From contig NC_133485.1 in the NCBI RefSeq assembly GCF_025370935.1, positions 4,113,107 through 4,177,106 of the forward strand: a stretch of 64,000 nt of DNA. The letters are read 5' to 3'. A program made the translations under genes and the position numbers. The notes below the pieces were generated by a model. That model saw only the letters and a program-made list of their open reading frames with translations, had not been told where the DNA came from and did not search any database. Shown here one piece after another: positions 11,706 through 22,891 of this stretch. The stretch is from Choristoneura fumiferana (lineage: Eukaryota; Arthropoda; Insecta; Lepidoptera; Tortricidae). Each line of letters begins with the position of its first letter. The first letter of the stretch is position 1.

Positions 11706-12246
11706 TTATGCGGCGGGCTTTTATGCCTTGCGGGCTACTAATAGAAGCTAACCAGCATGCAGTCCGTCTTGTAAGCTAAAAGTCTAGCTGTTCTAACGTA
11801 GGTGTAATCAATCCAATCACATCCCGCAGAATGGTTGACGATGCCCCAACAAGCAGAACAGGCAAATAAAACAAGCTTCATTCGTTCGCACTATACACCG
11901 ATTACGCTGTACCCATTTTTAAGGGCCTCAAAGCAACAAAACCTTTACCTAGAATAAATGATAAAAAAATACTAGGTAGATATTTACAAGATCCTCCTCC
12001 ATTCAAACCCCGCCGGAGCGGTTTCCTTGCCTCGCACATTCCTCCACGTGATTAAATGAGCCGCCGAGCGATATTGCCGCCAATCCTGACTAACTACTAC
12101 GCATCGCTACAGCCTAGTGCTATACCGTAGCATGTAGCACTTAGTTTCATAAATAACCTGTAATCAAATCAACTAATCGTATCGAAAACATAACTAACTT
12201 TAACTTACAAGTTTATAACTAACATATTTAGACGGGTGAGTATCAT

Positions 12247-12480
12247 TAACCCCCGACGCAAAAAGAGGGGTGTTATAAGTTTGACTGCTATGTGTGTCTG
12301 TGTGTCTGTGTGGCACCGTAGCTCTTAAACGGGTGGACCGATTTGAATGCGGTTTTTTTTATTTGAAAGCAGGTTTTCCAGCGATGGATCTTAGACATGT
12401 TTTATCAACATCGGGTTAGCCGTTTCAAGATTATCAGCTCTTTTGTTCGCTGCGGTAGGAATCTTTGACGCATAATGGTA
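12247..12480 (+). repeat. Repeat beginning cccccgacgcaaaaagaggg
   Basis: cgacgcaaaaagaggggtgt, tataagtttgactgctatgt, a (TGTC)n-like tract, then accgatttgaatgcggtttt and atttgaaagcaggttttcca. Other copies are at 15602-15965 (split by an insertion) and 4345-4425 (inverted). Confidence 0.65.
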
Positions 12481-12540
12481 TTTACTTTACTTTCAAACAT
12501 ATGTGGGACCTAAAATTTGAAACAGCCATGTATGCTATAT

Positions 12541-12626
12541 AACTATGCAATATTATGGAATTCTCGGCCTGATGCTGCAGCCAGGATATCCAGAACACTA
12601 GTACACTCTATAAAAAATAATAGCAC
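12541..12626 (+). mobile_element. Short LINE-like coding remnant, left copy
   Basis: The plus strand can be read as LWNSRPDAAARISRTLVHS, resembling the C-terminal end of a retrotransposon reverse transcriptase. About 50 bases of it recur in direct orientation at 15246-15298, on the far side of the foldback element. Confidence 0.4.
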
Positions 12627-15178
12627 ATATCGATACCTTTAGGTTCAATTGGCGTAAAGGACAAAATACCGAAAATGAGTTATATATACAGTTTTGTTCA
12701 GAATTTCAAGCTCTATCGATCTGTATTGTTAAAATTTTGATATCTTGAAAAATTTGACCTTTACGCCCCATATATTGACATGCCTAAAGACCAGAAACAA
12801 ATAATTTATTGGGTGTAAATATCAAACCTGAAATAACATGTAACGTAAAGGTAATCATAAACTATAAACTACGACGTAAAGTCATAAATTTATGCATCTT
12901 GACCTTTAAGACCTGCCATTTGCATGACTATAATAACAAGACATGTAATGAATATGGGTGTATAGGACTCACTTTATAATGTTTGCCCTTTACGACCTGA
13001 TTAGCTGGAACCATTACATGTTAGTTGGTCCTTTACTACCTACATTTACCATAAAAATAGTGAACTTATAAACAATATTTATTTATTATTCTTGTCTTTG
13101 ATGATGTCACTTTGTAATTGAAACGTTTTAAGAGGTAGGTAAACGATAACTTTAGGTTCAATTGTCGTAAAGGACAAAACGCCACTTTTTACAAGAAAAA
13201 AACGTTTTTTATTTCAAAATATCTGTTGTATTTTTTTTCTTTGTTGACCAATATTTTCGATGTCTATGAGAAAAGTGCTTAGAATTCTTGTCTTTACAGG
13301 ATAGTCTGGTGACCATAACGCTAAATAAGATAGTTAAAAAGTTAAGTGTCCTTTACACCGTGGAAAAAACGTCCAGTAGTCCCTTACGTCCACATCATTT
13401 TAAAAAATATATAGTAATTTGGGCCGTAAAGGTCACTTTCATACAAAGTAAATGCAATTTTGGGGTGTAAAGTTCACTATAACTTACTAAATACTTGTTA
13501 ATTTCTGTAGATTACTATAGCTATAGGAGTAAATTATGTAAGAATATTTAGTATTTTGCTATAGTTATACCTCTTTAGTCCTCTTGTTCTGAGAGGAGGC
13601 CTGTGCCCAGCAGTGGGACGCGTATATAGGCTGGGATGATGATGATGATGACAGTTATACGCTAGTAATTATATAGTAATGATATTATTGATTACGTAAC
13701 GATAAATTATCGTAAAACACATTTTCACAGTGAATTAACATCCATGTAATGTATATATTATTGTTGTGTAAATACTTATTAATTATATTTTGGTTCGTTG
13801 TTTTATATAACTCAATGATGATAATGGTAACAAATTATTTTAATCATCTTTAAAAATGAGATAACTCGCAGCTAACATACATTAGGTATTTACTTCACTC
13901 TTATAATCAACTAACTCGACTTAGTCCAAAATATTTTTTATAATGAGATCGCTTTAAAGTCAAGTTATGCTTACATTAACCCTAACAAGTCATATTTGTA
14001 CTTTTTGTTGCATATTACAAAATACATCTGAATAGCAAAACTCTTAACGCTTCAGTTGGAATCACAAAACAAAATATTTTGTTTTAATAAACAGTAGTTT
14101 TTTTCTAGAAACTTAATGATATTAGTTCCTGAGAGTAATAACTTACTAAAACATTTGTTTTGTTGCAGTGTTTGCTAATTTAAGGCTCTTAGTACAAAAA
14201 TGTTATAGTAAGTTATTACTGTCACGAACTAATATTTATTTATAAGTATTTATTATATTTATTTATAAGTAATATTTATAAGTTCATTTTAACAAAATAT
14301 TTTGTTTTGTGATTCCAACTGAAGCGTTAAGAGTTTTACTATTCAAGTACATTTTGTAATATGCAGCAAAAAGTACAAATATACTTTATTAGGGTTAATG
14401 ATACATAACTTGAACTTAAAGAGATCTCATTTTTAATTTTATTTTGGATTAAATCGCGTTAGTTGATTATAAGAATGAAGTAAATATCTAATGTATGTGA
14501 GCTATGAGTTATCTGATTATTAAAGAAGATTATAATAAATTGTTACCTTTACCATCATTGTTTTTTCATTCACAATACAACCTAGATTAATTTACTAACA
14601 TAAAACAACGAACCAAACTAATTAATAAATATTTACACACCAATAATTTACTTCCATGAATGTAAGTTCGGTGTGATAATGTGCTTTACGATAATTTATC
14701 GTTACGTAACCAATAATATCACTACTATGTAATTACTAGTGTATAACTATAGCAAAATACTAAATATTCTTACATAATTGACTTCCATAGTTATAGTAAT
14801 CTACAGAAAATAACAAGTATTTAGTAAGTTATAGTGAACTTTACACCCCAAAATTGCATTTACTTTGTATGAAAGTGACCTTTACGGCCTAAATTACTGT
14901 ATATTTTTTAAAATGATGTGGACGTAAGGGACTACTAGACGTTTTTTCCACGGTGTAAAGGACACTTAACTTTTTAACTATCTTACTTAGCGTTATGGTC
15001 ACCAGACTATCCTGTAAAGACAAGAATTCTAAGCACTTTTCTCATAGACATCGAAAATATTGGTCAACAAAGAAAAAAAATACAACAGATTTTTGGAAAT
15101 AAAAAACGTTTTTTGCTTCTCCTGAAAAGTGGCATTTTGTCCTTTACGCCAATTGAACCTAAAGGTATCGATATGTCG
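12627..15178. mobile_element. Large foldback DNA element with ~1 kb inverted arms
   Basis: The outer ends match as inverted repeats (catatcgatacctttagg inward at 12627 and at 15178). An almost complete palindrome occupies about 13143-14157 and 14199-15170, with a ~40-base spacer. A second, internal copy of the terminal sequence at about 13142-13185 begins the left palindrome arm, so the left side has an extra ~500 bases (12660-13140) absent from the right. The word CGTAAAGG/CCTTTACG and close variants recurs in both orientations (for example 12650, 12760, 12842, 12986, 13029, 13165, 13423, 14877, 15140). No transposase frame is seen. Short copies of a LINE-like segment (gctgcagccaggatatcc) flank it at 12573 and 15249 in direct orientation. 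Confidence 0.85.
13577..13652 (+). mobile_element. SINE family 2 tail fragment inside the foldback element
   Basis: gtcctcttgttctgagagga, ggcctgtgcccagcagtggg and (GATGAT)n. It lies in the left palindrome arm and has no counterpart in the right arm, so it inserted after the palindrome formed. Confidence 0.68.
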
Positions 15179-15245
15179 TGTTTGGATTCATTTTGATCAG
15201 TATTTGATTCTACATACAATGCAATGGTGGCAACACGATGAGCTA

Positions 15246-15300
15246 GTGCTGCAGCCAGGATATCCAACACACTAGTACACTTTTTAAAAAATAATATACC
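15246..15300 (+). repeat. Right copy of the LINE-like flanking repeat
   Basis: A direct repeat of 12573-12617 with a few differences, starting about 68 bases beyond the right end of the foldback element. The pair may reflect an old duplication or insertion within related repeats. Confidence 0.5.
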
Positions 15301-15320
15301 AAAGTTTAATTGAAAACGCA

Positions 15321-15600
15321 GCTGGTCTAAGTAATAAATAGCAATTTTGTCTAAGTAGCAAGTGGTCTAAGAAGCAACTGGTCTCAGTAGCAAGTGGTCT
15401 AACTAAAATTCTTTGACTCAAAGTCGACGGAGCTCCTATTCTAAGTGGCTGAGGCGCATCGCACCTTGACGCAACTCTACCCTAACCTGTGTTTTCAAAT
15501 TTTCGACAAAAACAGGTCAGTAGTTGCTTTTTAGACCAACTGCACTTAAGCCAGTTTCCTCTTAGACCACTTGGGTACCTACTCAGACCAGTTGCTTCTT
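15321..15600. repeat. 16 bp periodic array, unit around AGTGGTCTAAGTAGCA, in inverted halves
   Basis: Left units at 15345, 15361, 15377 and 15393 are consecutive 16-mers of the type agtggtctaagaagca, preceded by a longer one at 15321. The right half has the opposite orientation, with AGACC cores at 15534, 15564 and 15585 and a variant at 15548. The centre (15409-15510) is not clearly periodic. It lies about 140 bases beyond the large foldback element. Confidence 0.78.
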
Positions 15601-15601
15601 T

Positions 15602-15965
15602 ACCTCCGACGCAAAAAGAGGGGTGTTATAAGTTTGACCGCTATGTGTGTCTGTGTGTGTGTCTGTCTGTGTATCTGTCTGTGGCACCGCGTAGCTCTTG
15701 AACGGGTGAACCGATTTGAATGCGGTTTAATATAAGTTTTAAGAGCGTACTCCTACCTTAAAGGCCGGCAACGCACTTGTGACTCTTCTGGTGTTGCAGG
15801 TGTCCATGGGCGACGGTAATCGCTTACCATCAGGCGATCCGCCTGCTCGTTTGCCCCCTATACCATAAAAAAAAATATATATTTGAAAGCAGGTTTTCTA
15901 GCAATGGTTCTTAAACTTGGTATTATCCAAATAGGTTGAGCAGTTTTTGAGATATTGAACTTTGA
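15602..15965 (+). repeat. Second copy of the cgacgcaaaaagagg repeat, split by a retroposon end
   Basis: Matches 12247-12480 up to accgatttgaatgcggttta, then continues after about 15875 with atttgaaagcaggttttcta. The inserted piece 15735-15872 is a retroposon 3' end. Confidence 0.68.
15735..15872 (+). mobile_element. LINE/SINE 3' end inserted in the repeat
   Basis: aaggccggcaacgcacttgt, ggtgttgcaggtgtccatgg and ttaccatcaggcgatccgcc then tgctcgtttgcc, ending in a poly(A)-like tract. Related ends are at 28140-28222 and 34455-34555. Confidence 0.65.
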
Positions 15966-16109
15966 AGTGGCAATGTCGGAGGTTGAGGTTTTCCAACTTT
16001 TTATTGGTTAGGTTAGGTTAGCTGTCAACTGTCGACTTAACTGTGTGCACACTTGTACCAATTTTAATAGACGAAGTGATGACAACACATCCGCCGTGTG
16101 ATTATAGTC

Positions 16110-16580
16110 GTATCAACCCGTGAGCCAAATATTTAACCACTTGCCCGAAGAACTTGAGCAAACTGAGCTCTCAAAATTCAAAGCTAAACTGTATAAATGG
16201 TGTGTGGAGAAGGCATATTATAGAATCGATGATCACTTTATAGGTGTAAGAAATTTTTGACATTATTATGACATTATAAAATTAATTTTGGCCTATCTTA
16301 ATAAATCTATACCCACAATTTAATTATAACGTATTGTATTAAATAGTTTGACATGGTTTGTTTTTTTCAAATGTATTGTATTAAGATATTTACTCGTAAT
16401 TTATTTATTTTTGAAGATTTTAATTTTATAATTTTTGCATTAGGTACAATTAAACTTGCAAATTATTTGTATGCCTGTGGGCGAAACATAGTGATACCAA
16501 TAATTACGCTATAACACCTTGTGTATATGTAACCACCTATGTTTACAAATAAAGATACTTTGACTTTGACTTTGAGAAAA
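16110..16580 (+). mobile_element. LINE 3' end with (TTTGAC)n tail
   Basis: The plus strand reads FNHLPEELEQTELSKFKAKL then YKWCVEKAYYRIDDHF and a stop. A 3' UTR contains atgcctgtgggcgaaacata and tgtttacaaataaagatact, ending in tttgactttgactttga. This is the C-terminal end of a retrotransposon reverse transcriptase. The same tail in reverse starts the copies at 16865, 17882 and 33447. Confidence 0.68.
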
Positions 16581-16864
16581 CTCGACAGCCTAGACAGGGC
16601 TATCTACACAGTCTACGCAGTAACTTTTGGAAAACTCTCAGTAGAAACGAACACTTCATGGTTACAAAAATCCATACCGACTATGCCGCTATACCCTCAT
16701 GTGTTTCATACTTAATCATAATATGCCTAGGAGTTTCAGGTGGATTTTATGATCGGACAACGACATTGTCAACAGGGATCCCTTGAATTTTGCGCGCTTC
16801 CGTTTCCCCCCGTTCCTGAAGCTTTTACAACATTACAGTGTACATTTAACGCATCCAAACCTTT

Positions 16865-17100
16865 CACAGTCAAAGTCAAAGTCAAAATATCTTTATTCAA
16901 TTTAGGCTATAACAAGCACTTATGAATGTCAAAAAAAATCTACCACCGGTTCGGAAAAACCTCTGCTGAGAAGAATCCGGCAAGAAACTCAACGAGGTAT
17001 ATATATATATTTTTTTTTAAAACAGATTTACAATATTATTAAATGATATTTAAACATCACAAGTATTTAACACAACTTTATTTTTAACACTTTGAAAAAG
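16865..17100 (-). mobile_element. LINE 3' end (TCAAAG-headed)
   Basis: cagtcaaagtcaaagtcaaa then atatctttattcaatttagg, and further on ctgctgagaagaatccggca. Non-coding 3' part; same family as 33447-34005. Confidence 0.68.
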
Positions 17101-17689
17101 ATCACACAATCACAAACGACACTTCTTAGGGTTACAAAAATCCATACCTACCTACCTAACAACCTCATACGGCTGTTAACAGGAAGTTTTCCAGATAAAT
17201 TCCGGGTCATCCCAAAATATCCGAGCATTGTCCGATGTCCGGCACCACTATCCTGGTCCATTACGGGAATTCATTACACCCTACTGATTGCTTTTAGGAA
17301 AAAATGGTCCGAATGATCTTTACTGCCGGGCGTGAACCGTTAATGTTTTCGCAAGTTTTTTTTAACACCATATACCATGTTTACCTTCAGTTGAAACTAA
17401 CAAAGTAAAAATATATTAGTTGTTTATTACCTACTCAAGCTCTTGTGAGACATATTTTAAAAAGTTACAAAGTTAAACGATTCAACTTACGATTATACCG
17501 ATACGATTACGATTGTAGCGATAAGGCCGCCTATTGCTTACCTTAAAAAATCGCTATGTATATACCTGTGTTTTCTGTACTGCTTACTCGTACTGTGTTG
17601 GTGTGCAATAAAGAGTTATTGTATTGTAGTGTATTATACTTAAGTTAGGAAGGTCCGACAAGTTTCGATCTTAGCGATCGGAAGATGTT

Positions 17690-17977
17690 TTATCTACATG
17701 CATATCATAACTTCCCTATTATATGTTCAGAAACGACTATCAAATGGCCTTTATTAAGAAACCTGGTACAGTGCATATTAATGTTTACATTAAAGTATCG
17801 GTAATACTTTTTTTTAACAATGCATATCTGTACATATTGTAGAAAACTTATGACATGCATGTAGATAATAATTATTATTCAAAGTCAAAGTCAAGTCAAG
17901 TCAAAGTCAAAGTCAAAGTCAAAATACAGGCCATATCTGAACATATTATAGAAAACTTATGATATGCATGTAGATAA
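17690..17977. mobile_element. TIR element (ttatctacatgcatatcata ends) with tail insertion
   Basis: ttatctacatgcatatcata at 17690 is inverted at about 17958-17977. A second, direct copy of the right end (cttatgacatgcatgtagat) lies at 17849-17868. A (TCAAAG)n LINE tail at 17878-17925 sits between the two right-end copies. Confidence 0.62.
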
Positions 17978-18003
17978 AGTTATGTATGCGGCTATACATA
18001 ATT

Positions 18004-18085
18004 AGGCATTAAAACACTCGTGTGATCTTATTATGAAACTCGCCTTCGGCTCGTTTCATAAAACCACACTCGTACTTTAATGCCT
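18004..18085. mobile_element. Foldback MITE, 82 bp
   Basis: aggcattaaaacactcgtgt and inverse cactcgtactttaatgcct, centred on gaaactcgccttcggctcg. Confidence 0.75.
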
Positions 18086-18286
18086 CTCATTATGCACCAG
18101 TCACATAAATAACTATTTCATGTGAGTGCGTTCACAATAGTAGTGCCACACGCACTAGGTAGTGCGGAGCGTTCCTGACTTATAATGGTGATTTGAACCG
18201 TGTAATTTGTATTTTTTTTCAATGAAATTAAATTGCACCTCAATCGTAATGAAATTCCAGTGGTCCGATTGACTAGTGATTTCGTA

Positions 18287-18398
18287 CGGTCAGCATCAAA
18301 AGTAGGTGGTTACTTTTACACTCTGTCACATTAATACATTTGTCACTCTTGTATGGCCAGCATGTAAGTAACAAGCTACTTTTGATGCTGGCTGTACA
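18287..18398. mobile_element. MITE, ~110 bp (tacagccagcatcaaaagta ends)
   Basis: gtacggtcagcatcaaaagt and inverse gctacttttgatgctggctg, then tac. Confidence 0.7.
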
Positions 18399-18474
18399 TG
18401 TGCATAAGTAAAGCTCCAATGGCATTACTATAATAATCAGTGATCTTCCCAGCATTATGCTATGCTTAGCATAG

Positions 18475-18705
18475 GCTTCTCTTAAATAAGAGGGCTTGGG
18501 CGGTAGGTAGTTCTCGCAAGCTCAATGCGGATTAGGAATTTAACACTGTTGAATTGCTTCGCAAATCTGTCCAGGTTTTTCGACGACAAGCTTTAGCTCG
18601 TGATAAATTTCGCTCATGTATTTCGAAAAACTCAGAGGTGTGAGCCCGGGTTTAAATCTACGATCGACGAGAGGCCATAAGTGAACCCACTAGGGCGCCA
18701 CGACT
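18475..18705 (-). mobile_element. Diverged SINE family 2 copy
   Basis: Shares ttgaattgcttcgcaaatct, tcgaaaaactcagaggtgtg and agagggcttggg with the family; the head is degraded. Confidence 0.6.
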
Positions 18706-19374
18706 ATCTGTACTGGTACTGTAACCATCAAGAAGTTTTCTTTGAGCTAATACGGTAAATAATTGGCAATATGCATGTTATATCGAACCAAAAACTAATT
18801 TTAATACAATTTTAAGGTAAAGCTAGACGAGCGTAATTTTTTGAGTTGTTGTAGGTCGCGCATGTTCGAACCTGTAATTTTGGTTTCACACAAAAGTCCT
18901 GTTTGTAGGTACTTACCTACAACTAATTTTGCGTCCAATGCCGGCACGATGCAGAAATTGGCATTGATCACTTTTTTTACAATGTGGTCTATTTCCAAAA
19001 CCTCTTCGAGAAATAGGTTTATTAAATCATTTTATAAAATTTTAGTAAAAGAATACTAAATGATCTTGTGTATATTTGCAAAATAACGTTTGACCTTTAT
19101 TTGACCTTCATCGTAAATAAATAACAAAAAAAAAACAATTTTAACCGAATTATTTTTCTTCGCTAATCATTTTGTAGGTAATTTCTATAAAAATAAATAT
19201 TATGTGCCAATTTGCGCAACAGATCTGTTTCCCGACGGATACCGTTAGCCGCTATAGGTAGCGATCATGCTTTTTGTCTAAGAAAAGTGCATACATGAAA
19301 CATAAAATTCAAGGCCATTTGGACTATTAAATTTAACCTACTATTCTATCCTAATATTAAACACGCACACACAC

Positions 19375-19445
19375 ACTCCCAAACATCACGCCTGTATTCC
19401 CAAATGGGGTAGGCAGAGCACACAAAACGTTACCGCTTCGGAGAC
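19375..19445 (-). repeat. Retroposon segment (ttcccaaatggggtagg)
   Basis: cctgtattcccaaatggggt then aacgttaccgcttcggag; third copy of this unit, followed by an (AAT)n microsatellite at 19458-19487. Confidence 0.55.
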
Positions 19446-19974
19446 ACTTGTACAATAGTAATAATAAATAATAATAATAATAATAAATTCATTTGCTCAA
19501 ACATGCTCGGAAATGTATGCGTTAATGTCACGAAATGGAGACATGAAGTTTCTCATTTATGGCTCCTTACCACCTTCCTGCACAACTTCTTGGCCTAGGC
19601 CATGAAGTATGTCTGAAATCCATTATTGTCCGCTGCTCTAACTTTTTAAATTTTCTTACTAACATTAAAACTGACAAAGGAAAAATTACGAACAACCACC
19701 ACTATGTAAGCATTTGCGATACTGCGATGCGATTTTGGATGGATGGATGGATGAAATATTTCCTCACATTGTTTGAGAAAAGCACTATACAAACCTCGGC
19801 CAGAACAGGGATTGCTGGACTCGTTTTATCTACCCCGAACTCGTCCATCAATCCCTTACTTCATGGCCTCTGCAGTAATGTACTATTATTTCGGGCAACT
19901 TGGCCCATACAATAAATACCTTGCAGACTAACATACATAATATTTAAATATAATATTTAAAACTAATTTGGTGA

Positions 19975-20425
19975 CAAAACGGCGTGACCCCGTTGAGTCA
20001 CCGTCCCAGACGTCGCTATCGTCTGCGGCATATGGAGCCCCGGAACCGCCGGAACACGACGTCTTTCGGCCAGAAAGCAGCAGCATCGCGATGGTCCCCA
20101 TCAGCAGCCACGGCACGTGCACCACAAACGAGCTGAAGAGCTGGGAACACTCTCAGCGTGTATACGCTCTTCCGGTGGACGTATTCCACTACATCTGCGA
20201 CTGCGACGGTGTGATGCAGACACGACACATACAGTGCCGTAATTCTGTGTGGCCGCCCTCAGCCTAGAGCCTGGATCCGGGTAAGCAGAGCCACACTGAC
20301 TCTTGCAAGGTTTCTTGCAAGCCTTGCTTTTCTTCTGCACCCATTTGAACCCCTCCTCGTCCACTTTAGTGCTCAAGGGCCGGTTCGGCGTCGAAGTAGC
20401 CCTCGGTTCAGTAGCCTGAGGCGGC
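19975..20425 (-). mobile_element. Relic of a LINE ORF1 (gag-like) region
   Basis: The minus strand reads STKVDEEGFKWVQKKSKACK, then in shifting frames VVEYVHRKSVYTLRV, SSFVVHVP and FWPKDVVFRRFRG. Together these are the blocks of the ORF1 protein of lepidopteran retrotransposons (tryptophan-containing entry, ...YV...LRV, ...FWP...FRRFRG). At least two frameshifts make it a pseudogene. It is GC-rich and gives long open frames on both strands, none a host gene. Confidence 0.62.
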
Positions 20426-20429
20426 GCAG

Positions 20430-20570
20430 GAGGCTGATAGTGACAGGTTGCTATAGCCTGTCGCCTACGGTCTACGGTATACCTTAACCCATATCCGCAG
20501 TCGCCTCTTACGACATCCACACAAGAAATGGAGAGGTGTTATTCTAATATTATAATTGCTAAAATTTGTA
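20430..20570 (-). mobile_element. Retroposon segment (aagaggcgac family)
   Basis: gacaggttgctatagcctgt, then cagtcgcctcttacgacatc and gagaggtgttattctaatat. The same blocks occur at 24715-24835, there joined to a TTCCCAAATGGGG segment. Confidence 0.6.
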
Positions 20571-20762
20571 AGTATGTTACTCTTTCACACCAAAACGGGT
20601 CGACAGATTTGAATGAAATTCAGTATGTAGATAGCTGGCACTCTGAAATAAAAAATAAGCTACTATTTATCCTGATATCCCCACGGGATCGGGATAAAAT
20701 CTCGAAATTTTAACCGTTGGGCTTAGTCATGAAATAAGACACGGATATTCTTAATAATAATC

Positions 20763-20890
20763 TTTATTTCTTCTTCTTCTTCTTGCAGTGCCTCTCCACT
20801 GCTGGAGGTTGGCTGTCAGCTCCGCATATCTCTCCTTATCACTCGACATAGAAAACAGTTCTTCCACGCTGGCGATACCGGTCCACTAAT
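20763..20890 (-). mobile_element. LINE-like tail, CTTCTT-headed
   Basis: cttcttcttcttcttgcagt followed by gcctctccactgctggaggt and tggctgtcagctccgc: a retroposon end in minus orientation. No coding part retained. Confidence 0.5.
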
Positions 20891-22002
20891 CTTTATTTAT
20901 ATAACGACAATAACACTGTAACATAATGACTCATGTTATTGTGTGTTTTATTAATGCAACGCCGATGAAAACCACAATGCAATTTTCAGGAATCCCCAGG
21001 GGAATATAGTAAAATATCGGTATTTTTAATTCAACTGCCGGATTATGGATTGCGCGTGCGAAAGCGCGGCTAAAGTCTGGTATTTCTATATTTCATAACA
21101 TATCCTTTTACCTTGACGACGGCCGCATAACACAAAAGTTTACGTTTGTACTTTACTTTCATTTTATTATGCTACAAAATTGTTAACGTTTCAAAGCAAG
21201 ACGTCGCATTAACGTATTTTTCCTCGCTGTTTGCTGGAATATAAATAAAAAAGTAATGCTTGCGATGCGGCCAAGGGAACATTTTTCAGTGTAACAAAGC
21301 GAATATTGGAGGGGCTCACAAAGGCCACCCGGTGGGAGTGGACCAGGGAAGTGGGCTTATCGGCAAGTCGATATAACTTGTTCAACACTTACCTACTTAC
21401 CTTTATTCGGCCTGTTGACAATGTTTCGGATCTGAGTGATTGTTGTGAAGATTGTTTGACTGTGGTCTGAATGCAGAGACATACAAATGCAAATAGTTCA
21501 TTTACGAAAATATTAAAGACGCAAATTGCATTTGGGGTCCACACTAGGCATGGCCTGTCCCGTGGGGTAAAAATACGGTTTACAAGAAATGCGGCAAATG
21601 ACAACTATTTTTAAGGAACAGAGTCAATTATGACTGAGATACGAAAACTAAAACATAAAAATTATAATTTCAGTGTCAACAAGTTGTGTGTGTTTATTAA
21701 CTGACTTCAAAAAAATGAGGAGGTTCGGCTTATACGTACGTTTGATTTTATTTTTTATCGATTTTTCTTTTGATTAGTTTATGTGAATTCAATGAATATT
21801 AGGATTGAATTTTTGTGACCACGGCCGATACAATGTGATCGAGATAATTTTAGCAATATTTGAGTTGTGACAATTTAGGGTATGCTATTAATTTAAAGAT
21901 CAAATCATTATGTTGTATACACTCCAGATAAAAAAGTCTAAAAATAATTAATGATAGGACTTTTATTTTTGACTTACTTAATAATTTTATTTTATTTTAC
22001 TT

Positions 22003-22070
22003 GTACAATACAATACAACAATATATATATACAATACAATACAATAGAATAATACAATAATATATGTATC
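22003..22070 (+). repeat. (ACAAT)n and (AT)n low-complexity tract
   Basis: Runs of acaatacaatacaac and atatatatatac within a very AT-rich stretch. Confidence 0.8.
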
Positions 22071-22747
22071 GTTTTTATTTTATCGAATTTTCTAATTTGA
22101 TTTTTTTATTGTAATTGTTTTTAATTTTATTCAACTTCATATTATTTCAATTTTGTTCCTAACATTTTATTTAATTTTCACGTAAATATTTAATATTATT
22201 ATTTACACCGTCGCCTGAAAAAAAAATTTAATGTCAAAGGACTTTGATTCGACGTTTTGCTTTTTAATTCGACCTAAGCGCAAAACCATCGACACTTCCT
22301 CCCGCCCTGGCGGCCTGACTCAGCTTCCTCGAGTGCCTCATGGTTACATACGTAGGTGTAATTGTTTGTAAGTACATTTTTCTTTGAGGTTACTCTCTAT
22401 TAACCGCTCAAGGTAGAATAGGAGCATTGGGCCGGCACAAAGGAACATGAAAGCCGAAGTTAATTGTTGCTCAAATTATCATGACTTTCAAAGTCAAAGG
22501 GCGCCGTAGAGTTGCCTGTGGTTTGTTTGTTGTTAGGCATATAAGCAATTTGTGTAAGATATAATGTGATTGGTAGGTGTTCGAAGGTTTCACTAGGTTT
22601 TTTTTATATAGCGGGGTAGTAATATTAGTAATTAAGTTTTGTATATTTGGGATTGTCTTAGGGAAATTATCTGTGCCTTTTTTGTAAAGAAAAGTGAATG
22701 TTTACCTACTCTGTGGTGTAGCGGCAAACTGTAATTAGCTAACTGAA

Positions 22748-22891
22748 ATGACCAAAAATAAAAATGTCTAAACAGACTGGTATCCAAAGACAATGTCCAA
22801 TAAGTACCTTATACCTATGCCCAATGATGAAATTCCTCTTAAAATGACCAACTATAAATATGACCAGCGAGAAAAATGCCCAACTATAAAA
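22748..22891 (+). repeat. ~16 bp periodic array, unit around ATGaCCAActataaat
   Basis: Units begin ATG followed by nCCAA or nCTAA at 22748, 22764, 22793, 22817, 22844, 22860 and 22876, with a degenerate unit at 22780. Four units are exactly 16 bases; others are spaced at 24 and 27. The short open frame across it is a by-product of the ATG-bearing unit and is not called as a gene. Confidence 0.65.

Larger units (their letters stand above)
7307..12240. other. Non-genic block, 7.3-12.2 kb
   Basis: Besides the listed island, SINE, LINE and MITE pieces, 8220-8480 is moderately GC-rich (caaaacacccgggcccaaaa, cgaggggggcggcaaag) and looks single copy. 9800-10880 and 11400-11610 show nothing. A 96-codon ATG frame at 11109-11396 has no domain and is not called. 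Confidence 0.6.

Noticed and set aside
16005..16022. Interstitial telomere block (ggttaggttagg)
   Set aside because: Only about three units; too short to infer a telomere or fusion.
19559..19915. 118-codon ATG open frame
   Set aside because: Includes a TGGA microsatellite (GWMDGWM) and has no domain, splice support or codon-bias signal.
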